Shown: positions 49,921 to 58,655 of the stretch, piece by piece | Layout of the letters: each line of letters starts with the position of its first letter | How positions within the stretch are numbered: position 1 is the first letter of the stretch | NCBI GenBank assembly: GCA_003569165.1 | Contig: BGOI01000003.1 | Coordinates: 1-64,000 of the forward strand | Direction of reading: 5' to 3' | Source: Opitutia bacterium | GTDB taxonomy: Bacteria > Verrucomicrobiota > Verrucomicrobiia > Opitutales > UBA953 | DNA length: 64,000 bases | The notes under the pieces: generated by a model | What the model saw: only the letters and a program-made list of their open reading frames with translations | Databases searched by the model: none | Told to the model about the DNA's origin: nothing | Translations under genes and position numbers: made by a program

Positions 49921-51422
49921 GCACCCCTCCTTCTGATTGGGAAGTCGTCATCGGCCTCGAGGTCCACGTGCAGCTGCACACCCGCGCCAAGGTCTTCGCG
50001 TCGTCCCCTTGGGGCTTCGGTAAGGAACCTAACGAGCAGGTCGATCCCGTCGTCCTCGGTCTCCCTGGCACGCTGCCAGTCGTGAACCGCGAGGCGGTCG
50101 AGAAATCCATCCTCTTCGGGCTGGTCGTCGGAGCGTCGGTTCCGGAGCACTGTTCCTGGGATCGTAAGAACTATTTCTACCCGGATAATCCGAAGAACTA
50201 TCAGCTCACCCAGAAGGATTTCCCGGTCGTCGTCGGCGGCCAGGTCGAGATCGAGCTCCCGGGTGCCTCGCGCAATGTGATGGGCGAGCATAAGTTCATC
50301 CGCATCCACCACGCGCACCTCGAAGAAGACGTGGGTAAGCTCAGCCACGCGGGCAGCGGCTCCCTCGTCGACTATAACCGCGCCGGCGTACCGCTTCTGG
50401 AGATCGTCACCGAGCCAGACCTCCGTTCCTCCGCCGAAGCCGAGGCCTTCCTGCGCTCGCTCGTCGCGATGCTCACCCAGGCCGGCGTGGCCGATTGCGA
50501 CATGGAAAAGGGCCAGCTGCGTTGCGACTGTAACGTCTCTATCCGCCGTCGTGGGGTCGAGAAGCTCGGTACCCGTACCGAGACCAAGAATCTCAATTCT
50601 ATCTCGAGCGTCCGCGATACGGTCATCTACGAGACCGCCCGCCAGATCCGCGAACTCGAAGCCGGCCGTTCGATTACGCAGGAGACCCGCGGTTGGAACG
50701 CTGAACTCGCCCGTGGTTACGTCCTGCGCGACAAGGAAGATGCCCACGACTACCGTTACTTCCCGGACCCGGACATCCCGACCCTGAAGATCTCTCGCGA
50801 GACCGTCGCCCGCCTCGCCAAGCAGGTCCCCGAGAACCTCTACGACCGCCAGCGGCGTTACGTCGAAAAGCTCGGCCTGCCTTACACCGCCGCCTCGGTG
50901 CTCGTGAACGACCGTGCGCTCGCCGAATGGTTCGAAATCGCCGTGGCTGCTCATCCGACCAATCCTTCGGGTATCGCCAACCTCGTTGCCAATGATCTCC
51001 TCCGCGATCTCGCCGCTTCGACGGGTACCGCGGGTGCCTTCGATGAAGCCGCCCCGGCCCCCGTCTCGCTGGCGTCCTGCCCGATCAAGCCCGCGCAGCT
51101 CGCTGGCCTGGTGAAGCTCACCGACGACGGCGTGATCTCCAAGCAGCAGGCCAAGGAAGTCTTCACCGAGATGTTCAAGTCCGGTCAGGATGCCGCCGCC
51201 ATCGTAGATGCGAAGGGCCTCCGCCAGAATAGCGACACCGGCGAACTCGAGAAGATTGTCCAGGAAGTCATCGCCGATCCGGCCGTGGCGAAGTCCATCG
51301 CCGAGTACCGCGCGGGCAACGAGAAGGCCATCAACGCGCTCAAAGGGCCAATCATGAAGCGTACGCAGGGCAAGGCTAACCCTGTCCTGATCGACCAGCT
51401 GCTCCGCAAGTTCCTCGCATGA
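49917..51422 (+). CDS. gatB: Aspartyl/glutamyl-tRNA amidotransferase subunit B
   Basis: WEVVIGLEVHVQLHTRAKVFASS..RKNYFYPDNPKNYQLTQ..GQLRCDCNVSIRRRG. Confidence 0.95.
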   Translation: MSTPPSDWEVVIGLEVHVQLHTRAKVFASSPWGFGKEPNEQVDPVVLGLPGTLPVVNREAVEKSILFGLVVGASVPEHCSWDRKNYFYPDNPKNYQLTQKDFPVVVGGQVEIELPGASRNVMGEHKFIRIHHAHLEEDVGKLSHAGSGSLVDYNRAGVPLLEIVTEPDLRSSAEAEAFLRSLVAMLTQAGVADCDMEKGQLRCDCNVSIRRRGVEKLGTRTETKNLNSISSVRDTVIYETARQIRELEAGRSITQETRGWNAELARGYVLRDKEDAHDYRYFPDPDIPTLKISRETVARLAKQVPENLYDRQRRYVEKLGLPYTAASVLVNDRALAEWFEIAVAAHPTNPSGIANLVANDLLRDLAASTGTAGAFDEAAPAPVSLASCPIKPAQLAGLVKLTDDGVISKQQAKEVFTEMFKSGQDAAAIVDAKGLRQNSDTGELEKIVQEVIADPAVAKSIAEYRAGNEKAINALKGPIMKRTQGKANPVLIDQLLRKFLA

Positions 51423-52120
51423 GCGACTCTTCCGCTTCGCCGCTGACCGCCGGCATCAAGGCCCTCCGCGACATCGCCCTTCCTCTGGTAGTCATCATGT
51501 TGGCGGCCGCTGGCTTGGTTGTCGCCTACTACAATATCCCGGAAGTCGCCACGGCTCTCAATCGTATCGGTGCCATCAACGCGGCCAATCCGATGGCCTT
51601 TGCCGCGATCTGCACGGCCATCACCTCTGGTCTGATTCCTTGGTGCTTCCGGATGGTCTTCCCTGGATTGCGTCCGGCGCATCCCTTCCGCGACCTCATT
51701 CACAGCATGGTCTGGTGGGCCCTGATGGGGATGCTGGTAAGTTATTTCTACACCCTGCAGGCCGCCTGGTTCGGTAGCGAAGCTAACCTGCGGACCGTCC
51801 TGCTCAAGGTGTTCGTCGATATGGCGGGCTTCACGATCTTCATCGGAGCTCCGTTCAACGCTATCTCCCACCTTTGGAAGGATTGCGGCTGGGACACCGC
51901 CCGCCTGCGCGCGGCGATGGGCCCGGGCTGGTATCGTCGTTTGGTCCTCCCGAACCTGCTGACGAACTACTTCGTCTGGTTCCCGGGCACGCTCATCTTC
52001 TACAGCATGCCCACCGACCTCCAGTTGGTCGTGGCCAATTGCATCGGCTGTTTCTGGGCCCTAATGTGTGCCCGCATCGCAGCCCATTCCGGCGTCCCGA
52101 CGACCGATATCCACGCCTGA
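51419..52120 (+). CDS. Multi-TM membrane protein, possibly Mpv17/PMP22-like
   Basis: Four or more hydrophobic segments; C-term NYFVWFPGTLIFYSMPTDLQLVVANCIGCFWALM resembles the Mpv17/PMP22 W-P..NF.P..W pattern; ATGA overlap with gatB. Confidence 0.5.
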   Translation: MSDSSASPLTAGIKALRDIALPLVVIMLAAAGLVVAYYNIPEVATALNRIGAINAANPMAFAAICTAITSGLIPWCFRMVFPGLRPAHPFRDLIHSMVWWALMGMLVSYFYTLQAAWFGSEANLRTVLLKVFVDMAGFTIFIGAPFNAISHLWKDCGWDTARLRAAMGPGWYRRLVLPNLLTNYFVWFPGTLIFYSMPTDLQLVVANCIGCFWALMCARIAAHSGVPTTDIHA

Positions 52121-52186
52121 GCGTAAATCAGGCGGTGTCGGCAACCCTCGCTTGAATCCCTGCTTTGCTTCGGCGAACCTCCCCCT

Positions 52187-54443
52187 GTGCCTGATCTCTT
52201 CGGAGAAATTGAACCCGGCGTCGCCGAGGTGGTCCCGTTTGACGGCGGGGCCCGGGCTTACTCGTATTCAGTGCCGGCGGGCCTAAAGGATATCCTGCAG
52301 GTAGGGCAGCTGGTGCGCGTGCCGCTCGGTGGGCGTACGAGCATCGGTGTAGTCTGGAAATATCCCGCGGAGCCGCCCCCTTCGGCGAAACTCCGCAGCG
52401 TAATTTCACTTGAGCATGAGCAGCCGGTGATGACGCCGGACTGCTGCAAGCTGGCTGAATGGATGGCGGGCTATTACGGCTGCGGCCTTAATTCGGTGTT
52501 GGAGACGGTCTTACCCGCCGCCATCCGAAAAGGCGTCCGCCCGGTGCTGCGCCGCCTGCTGACGCTCATCGCCCCGCCCGAAGCCGAAGCGCTGGCGAAG
52601 CTTCGCAAGAAGGCCCCGCGTCAGGCGCAGGTCATCGATTATCTTTCCGCGCAGAAGGAGCCTACCGACCGTTCTAAGATGGTCGACGGGCTCGGCGTCG
52701 CCCAGCAGGCCGTGGATGCGCTCATCAAGGCTGGTACGGTCAAGGAGGACACCAGCGTGCTCTGGCGGGTCGCCTATAACGACCCTTATGCCGAAGGGGA
52801 GACCATCGCCTCGGCCGGTCACACTTTGAACCCTGAGCAGGTCGCGGCCGTCGCCTCGGTCACGCAGACGCTCGACTCGAAGGCCTTCCGCGCCCACCTA
52901 CTCCACGGCGTTACGGGCTCGGGTAAGACCGAGGTTTATGTGGCGCTCATCCGTAAGGTCGTGGCCGAAGGCGGCTCGGCGATCTTCCTCGTCCCGGAAG
53001 TCGCGCTCACGCCGCAGACGGTCGGGCGTCTTCGTTCCCGCCTCGCCGACCTCGGTGCCAAGGTAGTCGTCTGGCATAGCCACCTTTCCGCCGGCGAACG
53101 TTTCGACGCATGGATGGCGATGTCGCTCGGGCAGGCGCGGGTGGTGGTCGGCGCCCGTTCGGCGGTCTTCGCCCCGCTCCCGAACCTGCGTCTCATCGTG
53201 GTCGACGAAGAGCACGAGCCTTCCTTCAAACAGGGTGAGACGCCGATGTATCACGGCCGCGACGTCGCGGTGATGCGTGCCTCGGTCCTCGGCGCGGCCT
53301 GCGTGCTGGGTTCAGCCACGCCTTCGCTCGAGACCTGGAAGAACGCGACGGCCGGCCGCTATGCCTTGGATGTCATGACCAAGCGCGTCGACGACCGTCC
53401 GATGCCGGCCTTCCGGATCGTGGACATGCGTCGCGAGGTCCTGCACTCGAAGGGCCAGCATATCCTGTCCCGCGAACTGACCGACGGCATCCGCGCCCGC
53501 CTCGAGCGTCGCGAGCAGACGATCCTGTTCCTGAACCGCCGCGGTCATTCACGGTCCCTCGTTTGTCCGGATTGCGGCGAGGCCGTCCAGTGCAAGCGCT
53601 GTAGCGTCTCGCTGACGCTCCATCGCACCGACGACACCGCCCGCTGCCACCTGTGTAACCATCAGGAACGCGCCCCGGTGCTCTGCCCGAGCTGCCGCTC
53701 CCCGAAGGTCCGCTGGAAGGGTTACGGTACCCAGAAGGTCGAGGAGACCATCGCCCAGCTCTTCCCCCGCGCCCGCGTGGCCCGCATCGATGCGGATACC
53801 ATGGGCAAGAAGGACCTCTTCCGGAAGGTCCTCTCGGACTTCCGCGCGGGCAAATATGACATGCTCCTCGGCACGCAGATGATCGCCAAAGGCCTCGACT
53901 TCCCGCGGGTGACGCTGGTGGGCATCATCGACGCCGACCTTTCGTTGCAGCTACCAGATTTCCGCGCCGCCGAACGCACCTTTCAGCTGCTCACCCAGGT
54001 CGCCGGGCGCGCGGGTCGTGGTGACCTCGAGGGTGTCGTTGTTGTGCAGAGCTTCCAGCCCGCCTCCGACCCGATCCAGTTCGCCAAGCGACTGGATTTC
54101 CATGGCTTCGCGGCTGCCGAGCTCGAGAAGCGTGCCGAATTCGGTTACCCGCCGGACCGCCATCTCGTCCGCCACGTCTTCCGCGGCCGCAATGCGAGAA
54201 AGTAAACTTCGTCGCCGACGCGTGGGTCAAGGAACTCGAGCGACTGCACCCGGGCCTTTGCGAGATCCGCGGCCCGGCCCCGTGTCCGTTTGAGAAGGTC
54301 AGGATCAGCACCGCGTGCACATCTGGTACCTTGTCACCGGTGTGAAATCGCTCTTGTCGGCAATCTTACCGTTGCGCGCCAAGATACTCGGCGATGACGA
54401 GGTCATCGACGTCATCGACGTCGATGCCCAGGATTGTGCGTGA
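52187..54443 (+). CDS. priA: Primosomal protein N' (replication restart helicase), two apparent frameshifts near C-terminus
   Basis: LLHGVTGSGKTEVYVALI..FLVPEVALTPQ..VDEEHEPSFKQ..zinc-binding CPDCGEAVQCKRCSVSLTLHRTDDTARCHLCNHQERAPVLCPSC; after two 1-nt corrections reads on to DVIDVDAQDCA* at 54443; GTG start. Confidence 0.92.
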
Positions 54444-54606
54444 GGACGCTGAATTGAGGACAGCGTGGAGGACAGCGTGGAGGTCTGAATGGAGGGCTGA
54501 ATTGATAAAGTCATAGACAAGACAGCCTGCGGGGGCCGTTCTGCCTCTACCTCAATTCAGCCCTCTATTCAGTCCTCCATTCAGCGATCAACGCAGTCCT
54601 CTGCTC
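54441..54606. repeat. Imperfect inverted array of 12-nt repeats (copy A) between convergent priA and corA
   Basis: GAGGACAGCGTG GAGGACAGCGTG GAGGTCTGAATG GAGGGCTGAATTGA ... TCAATTCAGCCCTC TATTCAGTCCTC CATTCAGCGATC AACGCAGTCCTC; 14-bp perfect arms 54492-54505 / 54552-54565. Confidence 0.85.
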
Positions 54607-54611
54607 TTCTT

Positions 54612-55805
54612 TCAGAACCACCGCTTGCGCTTCATCCAAAGGATGATGCCCGTCGCGAGGGCGCCCATGGAGCCTAGCGCCAGGAAGTAGCCGTATTTCT
54701 CGCCCCAGGCCGTATGGATTTCCGGCATGAAGTGAAAGTTCATGCCCCAGAGACCTACCAAGAAGGTCAGCGGGATGAACACCGAGCTCATCACCGTCAG
54801 CACACGAATGACTTCGTTGGTCTTTCGTTCCTGCTGGGTGTGGTGGTATTCCTGCAGGTCCTGCAGGATCATGCGGGCGTGCTCGATGCGGTCGGCCGCG
54901 CGAATCGCGTGGTCATACAGGTCTCGCAGGTACATGTCCAAGGTCGTCGGCAGCAAGGGGTGCTCGTAGTGTTCGAGGACGCTGACCATGTCCTTGAGGG
55001 GCTGGGCGAGGCGGCTGAGACGCACGACGATGCGCTTAAGGCGGTAGACCTCGTTGAGGTCCCAGTCGTCGGTGCCTTTGAGGATCGAGTCTTCGAGCTC
55101 GGTCGTGGCGTCCTCGATCTCTTCGGTCTGGTAGAGCAGTCGGTCGACGAGTGTGTCGAGGAGGGAGTAGATCAGGTAGCCCGCGTGCCACTTACGGATA
55201 TTGCCTTTGTTGTCGGCGATGCGTTTCTCGACGGCTTCGAAGACCTTCTCGTCGTTTTCGTGGAAGGAGATGACCCAGTTCTGGGCGGCGACGATGGAGA
55301 TCTGCTGGCCGCGCGGGGTATCTTCTTCGACGCCGATGCGGACCGCGCGGGCGATGGCGAGGAGCTTGTCGCCGTGTTCCTCGAACTTCGGACGGGAGGT
55401 GGCCGTCAGGATGTCTTCCTGCGCCAGCATCGGGATGTCGAAGAAGGCGCCGACGATGTGGACGATCTGGGGGTCGGTGATGCCGAGGACTTGGATCCAG
55501 ACCATCCCTGGCTTGCCGGCGTAGCGGCCGACGGAGTCCAGGTCGGAGAACTCGTCTACCTTACAGCTGTTCTCGTCGTAGGAGATGACCCGGAACTTGG
55601 TCGGGGCGGTGGACTCAAAGGGGGAGGCGGCCGGTAGCTGGCCGGGCGCGCGCCCGATTTCGGTGTCCTCGTAGGCGGCTTCGCCGGGCAGGGGGACGGC
55701 GTCGGCCTTGAGACCAAGCCGCGAACGCAGGTCGTTCATGCGTCGTTCCAGGAAGGAACGGGCGCGGGCCACTTCTTGCTGACGCCTCTGCTGATGCCGG
55801 CTCAT
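54612..55805 (-). CDS. corA: CorA-type magnesium/cobalt transporter
   Basis: C-term SVFIPLTFLVGLWGMNFHFMPEI..GIILWMKRKRWF, GMN motif. Confidence 0.92.
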   Translation of the reverse strand: MSRHQQRRQQEVARARSFLERRMNDLRSRLGLKADAVPLPGEAAYEDTEIGRAPGQLPAASPFESTAPTKFRVISYDENSCKVDEFSDLDSVGRYAGKPGMVWIQVLGITDPQIVHIVGAFFDIPMLAQEDILTATSRPKFEEHGDKLLAIARAVRIGVEEDTPRGQQISIVAAQNWVISFHENDEKVFEAVEKRIADNKGNIRKWHAGYLIYSLLDTLVDRLLYQTEEIEDATTELEDSILKGTDDWDLNEVYRLKRIVVRLSRLAQPLKDMVSVLEHYEHPLLPTTLDMYLRDLYDHAIRAADRIEHARMILQDLQEYHHTQQERKTNEVIRVLTVMSSVFIPLTFLVGLWGMNFHFMPEIHTAWGEKYGYFLALGSMGALATGIILWMKRKRWF

Positions 55806-55884
55806 GCCGCCATCATCCGAAGCCCCGGGTCGATGTCAACGGGTTCGGCGGGGTCGTCACCCCTAAGTCACATTCCGCCCCAGG

Positions 55885-56238
55885 TCAGGCTTTTCGCTGC
55901 CCCTTGGCGTTGCGGCGACCGTTCTTACCGATGCCCATCGTCACGAGTTTCCCTTGGTTCACCTTCTGGAAGAGGTTGTTCGAGTTAGTGACCCCGAGGC
56001 AGTAGAGCACTGCGGCCACGTCTTGAGCCTTGTCCTTGTGCACGAGGCCGGCGTTGGCGAGCCAGGTCGCGAGGGCGTGGTGGAAGTTGGGCGGGCTGAT
56101 GTCCAGATTCTCGCCACCGTGGCGCAGCCAGAGCTCGGCCCGATCTTTCATCGTGCAGTTGCCGCGTTTCTCCTGACGTTCGTGGAGATGGGCGAGAAGT
56201 TCGGAGAGGTTGTCGGGAAGCTTGGAGGATTCGGACAT
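55885..56238 (-). CDS. Conserved hypothetical protein
   Basis: ORF 55885..56304, likely start MSESSKLPDNLSELLAHLHERQEKRGNC. Confidence 0.55.
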   Translation of the reverse strand: MSESSKLPDNLSELLAHLHERQEKRGNCTMKDRAELWLRHGGENLDISPPNFHHALATWLANAGLVHKDKAQDVAAVLYCLGVTNSNNLFQKVNQGKLVTMGIGKNGRRNAKGQRKA

Positions 56239-56426
56239 CTGAGGCGGAAGGTGGCAGGGAAAAAGAAGGGAGATCGACGGGCTGGCCCCGCAGGGAGGCG
56301 ACATCGATGAGCCTTAGGAATAATTAAGCGACAGTTTGCTGGGAACACCTAATTACAATCTGACCTCTAATATTATAAACTAATAGAAACGCCCCAGCGG
56401 CGGGACTCTGCGGACAAGATCCCGGG

Positions 56427-56503
56427 TGGTGGTCGCGACAGGACTTGAACCTGTGACTTCAGCAATGTGAATGCTGCGCTCTAACCAACTGAGCTACGCG
56501 ACC
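56427..56503 (-). tRNA. tRNA-Val (anticodon CAC)
   Basis: GGTCGCG-TA-GCTC-AGTTGGTTA-GAGC-G-CAGCA-TTCACAT-TGCTG-AAGTC-ACAGG-TTCAAGT-CCTGT-CGCGACC-A-CCA cloverleaf, encoded CCA. Confidence 0.95.
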
Positions 56504-56628
56504 GTTACCCGAGAAGGTATCATATCCCTCTGGGGAGGGAGTCGGGCAAGCCTGTTTTCCTGCGGGGGAGGGGCCTTATCCGCGTGGTGGCTTGTCTTTG
56601 GCCTGGTTCGTCGCAATCCTGTGCAAAG

Positions 56629-56997
56629 ATGGACACCACCGCACCAGCCGCCAGCCCGCGCGTCGCCGACGAGCGCCTGATCCGCCTGACGGCCCCGGCC
56701 GGTGTCAAGGTGCGTGCTTTGGCCGCCCGCGAGGCCCAAGGCGGTTTCCTGCGCGTGGCGATCTCCGGCGGCGGCTGTAACGGCCTGTCCTATAAGATGC
56801 GTTTCGTGGGCGAGGCCAAACCGGCCGATATCCTTGTGCGCACGGAGGGCGTCGAAGTGCTGGTCGATCCGAAGTCGGCCCTCTACCTCCGCGGCACCCA
56901 GTTGGATTATTCCGACAAGATGATCGGCGGCGGCTTCAAGTTCTCCAATCCCAACGCCAAGGCCAGTTGTTCCTGCGGGGAGAGTTTTTCTCTTTAA
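56629..56997 (+). CDS. HesB/IscA/ErpA-type iron-sulfur cluster carrier
   Basis: LRVAISGGGCNGLSYKMRFVGEA..FSNPNAKASCSCGESFSL. Confidence 0.9.
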   Translation: MDTTAPAASPRVADERLIRLTAPAGVKVRALAAREAQGGFLRVAISGGGCNGLSYKMRFVGEAKPADILVRTEGVEVLVDPKSALYLRGTQLDYSDKMIGGGFKFSNPNAKASCSCGESFSL

Positions 56998-57075
56998 CGC
57001 GAAGGCGCAGCCTTCGCGAGGGGGGCACGTTGACACGCTGGCACGTGGGCAAGGGGGTATCGTGTTTGCCTCGAG

Positions 57076-57129
57076 GTAGGGCCGACCATCCTTGGTCGGC
57101 CGCGGTCGAGCAGGGATGCTCGACCCTAC
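57076..57129. repeat. BIME-like pair of opposed GTAG-footed hairpins
   Basis: GTAG-GGCCGACCA-tcct-TGGTCGGCC ... GGTCGAGCA-ggga-TGCTCGACC-CTAC. Confidence 0.85.
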
Positions 57130-57153
57130 CCAAGGCAGGGAGTTTGGCTCAAT

Positions 57154-57220
57154 GGGAGACCGGATGATTGGCTGGGTTATTAAATGCCCTAGCCAGCCTC
57201 CCGGTCTCCGGTTCCCCTTT
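57154..57220. repeat. Palindromic element, copy 1 (GGGAGACCGG..CCGGTCTCC with internal TTATTAA)
   Basis: GGGAGACCGGATGATTGGCTGGGTTATTAAATGCCCTAGCCAGCCTCCCGGTCTCCGGTTCCCCTTT. Confidence 0.8.
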
Positions 57221-57232
57221 GATTTCCTGGCT

Positions 57233-58374
57233 CTAGTCCGCCGGTATCTCGTCCTTCGCACCGGCTTCGTAACGTTCGCACCAGGACTTAGACCAAGAGG
57301 CGAAGTCGCCCGCGGCGATATGGGCGTGGGCCTGGGCCATGAGGTCCTGCAAGAAGTGGATGTTATGCAGCGCCAGCAACGTTCCGCCGAGCTGTTCGCC
57401 GGCGTGGTGCAGGTGACGCAAGTAGGCACGCGAGAAATGGCGGCAGGTGTAATTGTCCATGCCTTCCACGAGCGGACGGTGGTCGTCGCGGTAGCGCAGG
57501 TGTTTCACGCTGATCGGGCCGTCGGGCGTGAACGCGCCGCCGTGGCGGCCGATGCGCGTCGGCATGGTGCAGTCGAACATGTCGGCACCGAGCGCGACCA
57601 TGCGGAGGAGCTGGGGCGGCGTGCCGACGCCCATGACGTAGCGGGGCTTGTTCTTGGGCAGGAGGGGCGCGACGAGGCCGACCTGATGGAGCATATGCTC
57701 CTCGGGCTCGCCGACGCTCACGCCGCCGATGGCGTGGCCGGGGAAATCGAGGCCACCGAGTTCCTCGGCGCAACGGATGCGCAGGTCATCATAGACTGAG
57801 CCTTGGTTGATGCAGAAGAGATGACGACCCGAGGCCAGGAAGCCGCTGTCCTTCGCCAGCTGGAGCATCTCCTTGGCCCAGCGGATGGATCGGTTCACCG
57901 CGACTTCGCACGCGGCGCGCTCGCAGGGGTAGGGCGGGCACTCGTCAAGCACCATGGCGATGTCCGACCCCAGCGCATCCTGGATGTCGAAGCAGTCTTT
58001 CACGTCGAGGAACAGCTTGTTGCCGTCGAGGTGGGAGCTGAAATGGATGCCTTCGTCGGTGATCGTGCGGAGCTTCGCGAGCGAGAAGACCTGGAAGCCG
58101 CCGCTGTCGGTCAGGATCGGCTTATCCCAGTGCATGAACTTATGAAGGCCGCCGGCGGCGCGGACGATCTCGCGGCCCGGGCGCAGGTTCAGGTGGTAGG
58201 TGTTGCTGAGCAGGATCTGGGCGCCCGTCTCGGCGACCTGCTGAGGGGAGAGCCCCTTGACCGTGGCCTGGGTGCCGACTGGCATGAAGACCGGTGTGCG
58301 GATCTCCCATGGGGGGTCTTCAGCACGCCGAGGCGCGCGGCCGTCGTCGTATCAGTCTTAAGCAGGGTGAACAT
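57233..58374 (-). CDS. tgt: tRNA-guanine (queuine) transglycosylase, one apparent frameshift near 58307
   Basis: MFTLLKTDTTTAARLGVLKTPHG-[fs]-EIRTPVFMPVGTQATVKGLSPQQVAETGAQILLSNTYHLNLRPG; DSGGFQVFSL. Confidence 0.92.
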
Positions 58375-58425
58375 GTGTCGGGGACTAGGGTTTGGAGTAT
58401 GGAGTTTAGGGCCGATGACAACACA

Positions 58426-58453
58426 AGCGGTAAGCGGTTGGCGGTAGGCGGTT
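58426..58453 (+). repeat. Heptanucleotide tandem repeat RGCGGTW x4
   Basis: AGCGGTA AGCGGTT GGCGGTA GGCGGTT. Confidence 0.85.
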
Positions 58454-58471
58454 AGACACGCCGCAAAAGGG

Positions 58472-58495
58472 GTAGGGGCGTGATTTATCGCGCCC
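58472..58495 (+). repeat. GTAG-footed REP-like hairpin
   Basis: GTAG-GGGCGTGAT-tt-ATCGCGCCC. Confidence 0.75.
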
Positions 58496-58536
58496 TCCTA
58501 GGCTTACCCAGCCGCTAAGCGCTTAAACCAGATTGC

Positions 58537-58640
58537 GAGGGCTGAATAGAGAAAGGAACAGGGGAAATCAGCCCTGGTATCTTTTCAATTCAGTCCTCTA
58601 TCCAGTCCTCCACTCAGCGATCCACGCAGTCCTCCTCTGC
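58537..58640. repeat. 12-nt-period repeat, copy B
   Basis: GAGGGCTGAATAGAG ... TCAATTCAGTCCTC TATCCAGTCCTC CACTCAGCGATC CACGCAGTCCTC. Confidence 0.85.
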
Positions 58641-58655
58641 CGGTTTTTCCAACCG

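Noticed and set aside
54441-54606. Possible CRISPR array from 12-nt repeats
   Set aside because: Units are contiguous 12-mers without unique spacers of normal length, and no cas genes are present.
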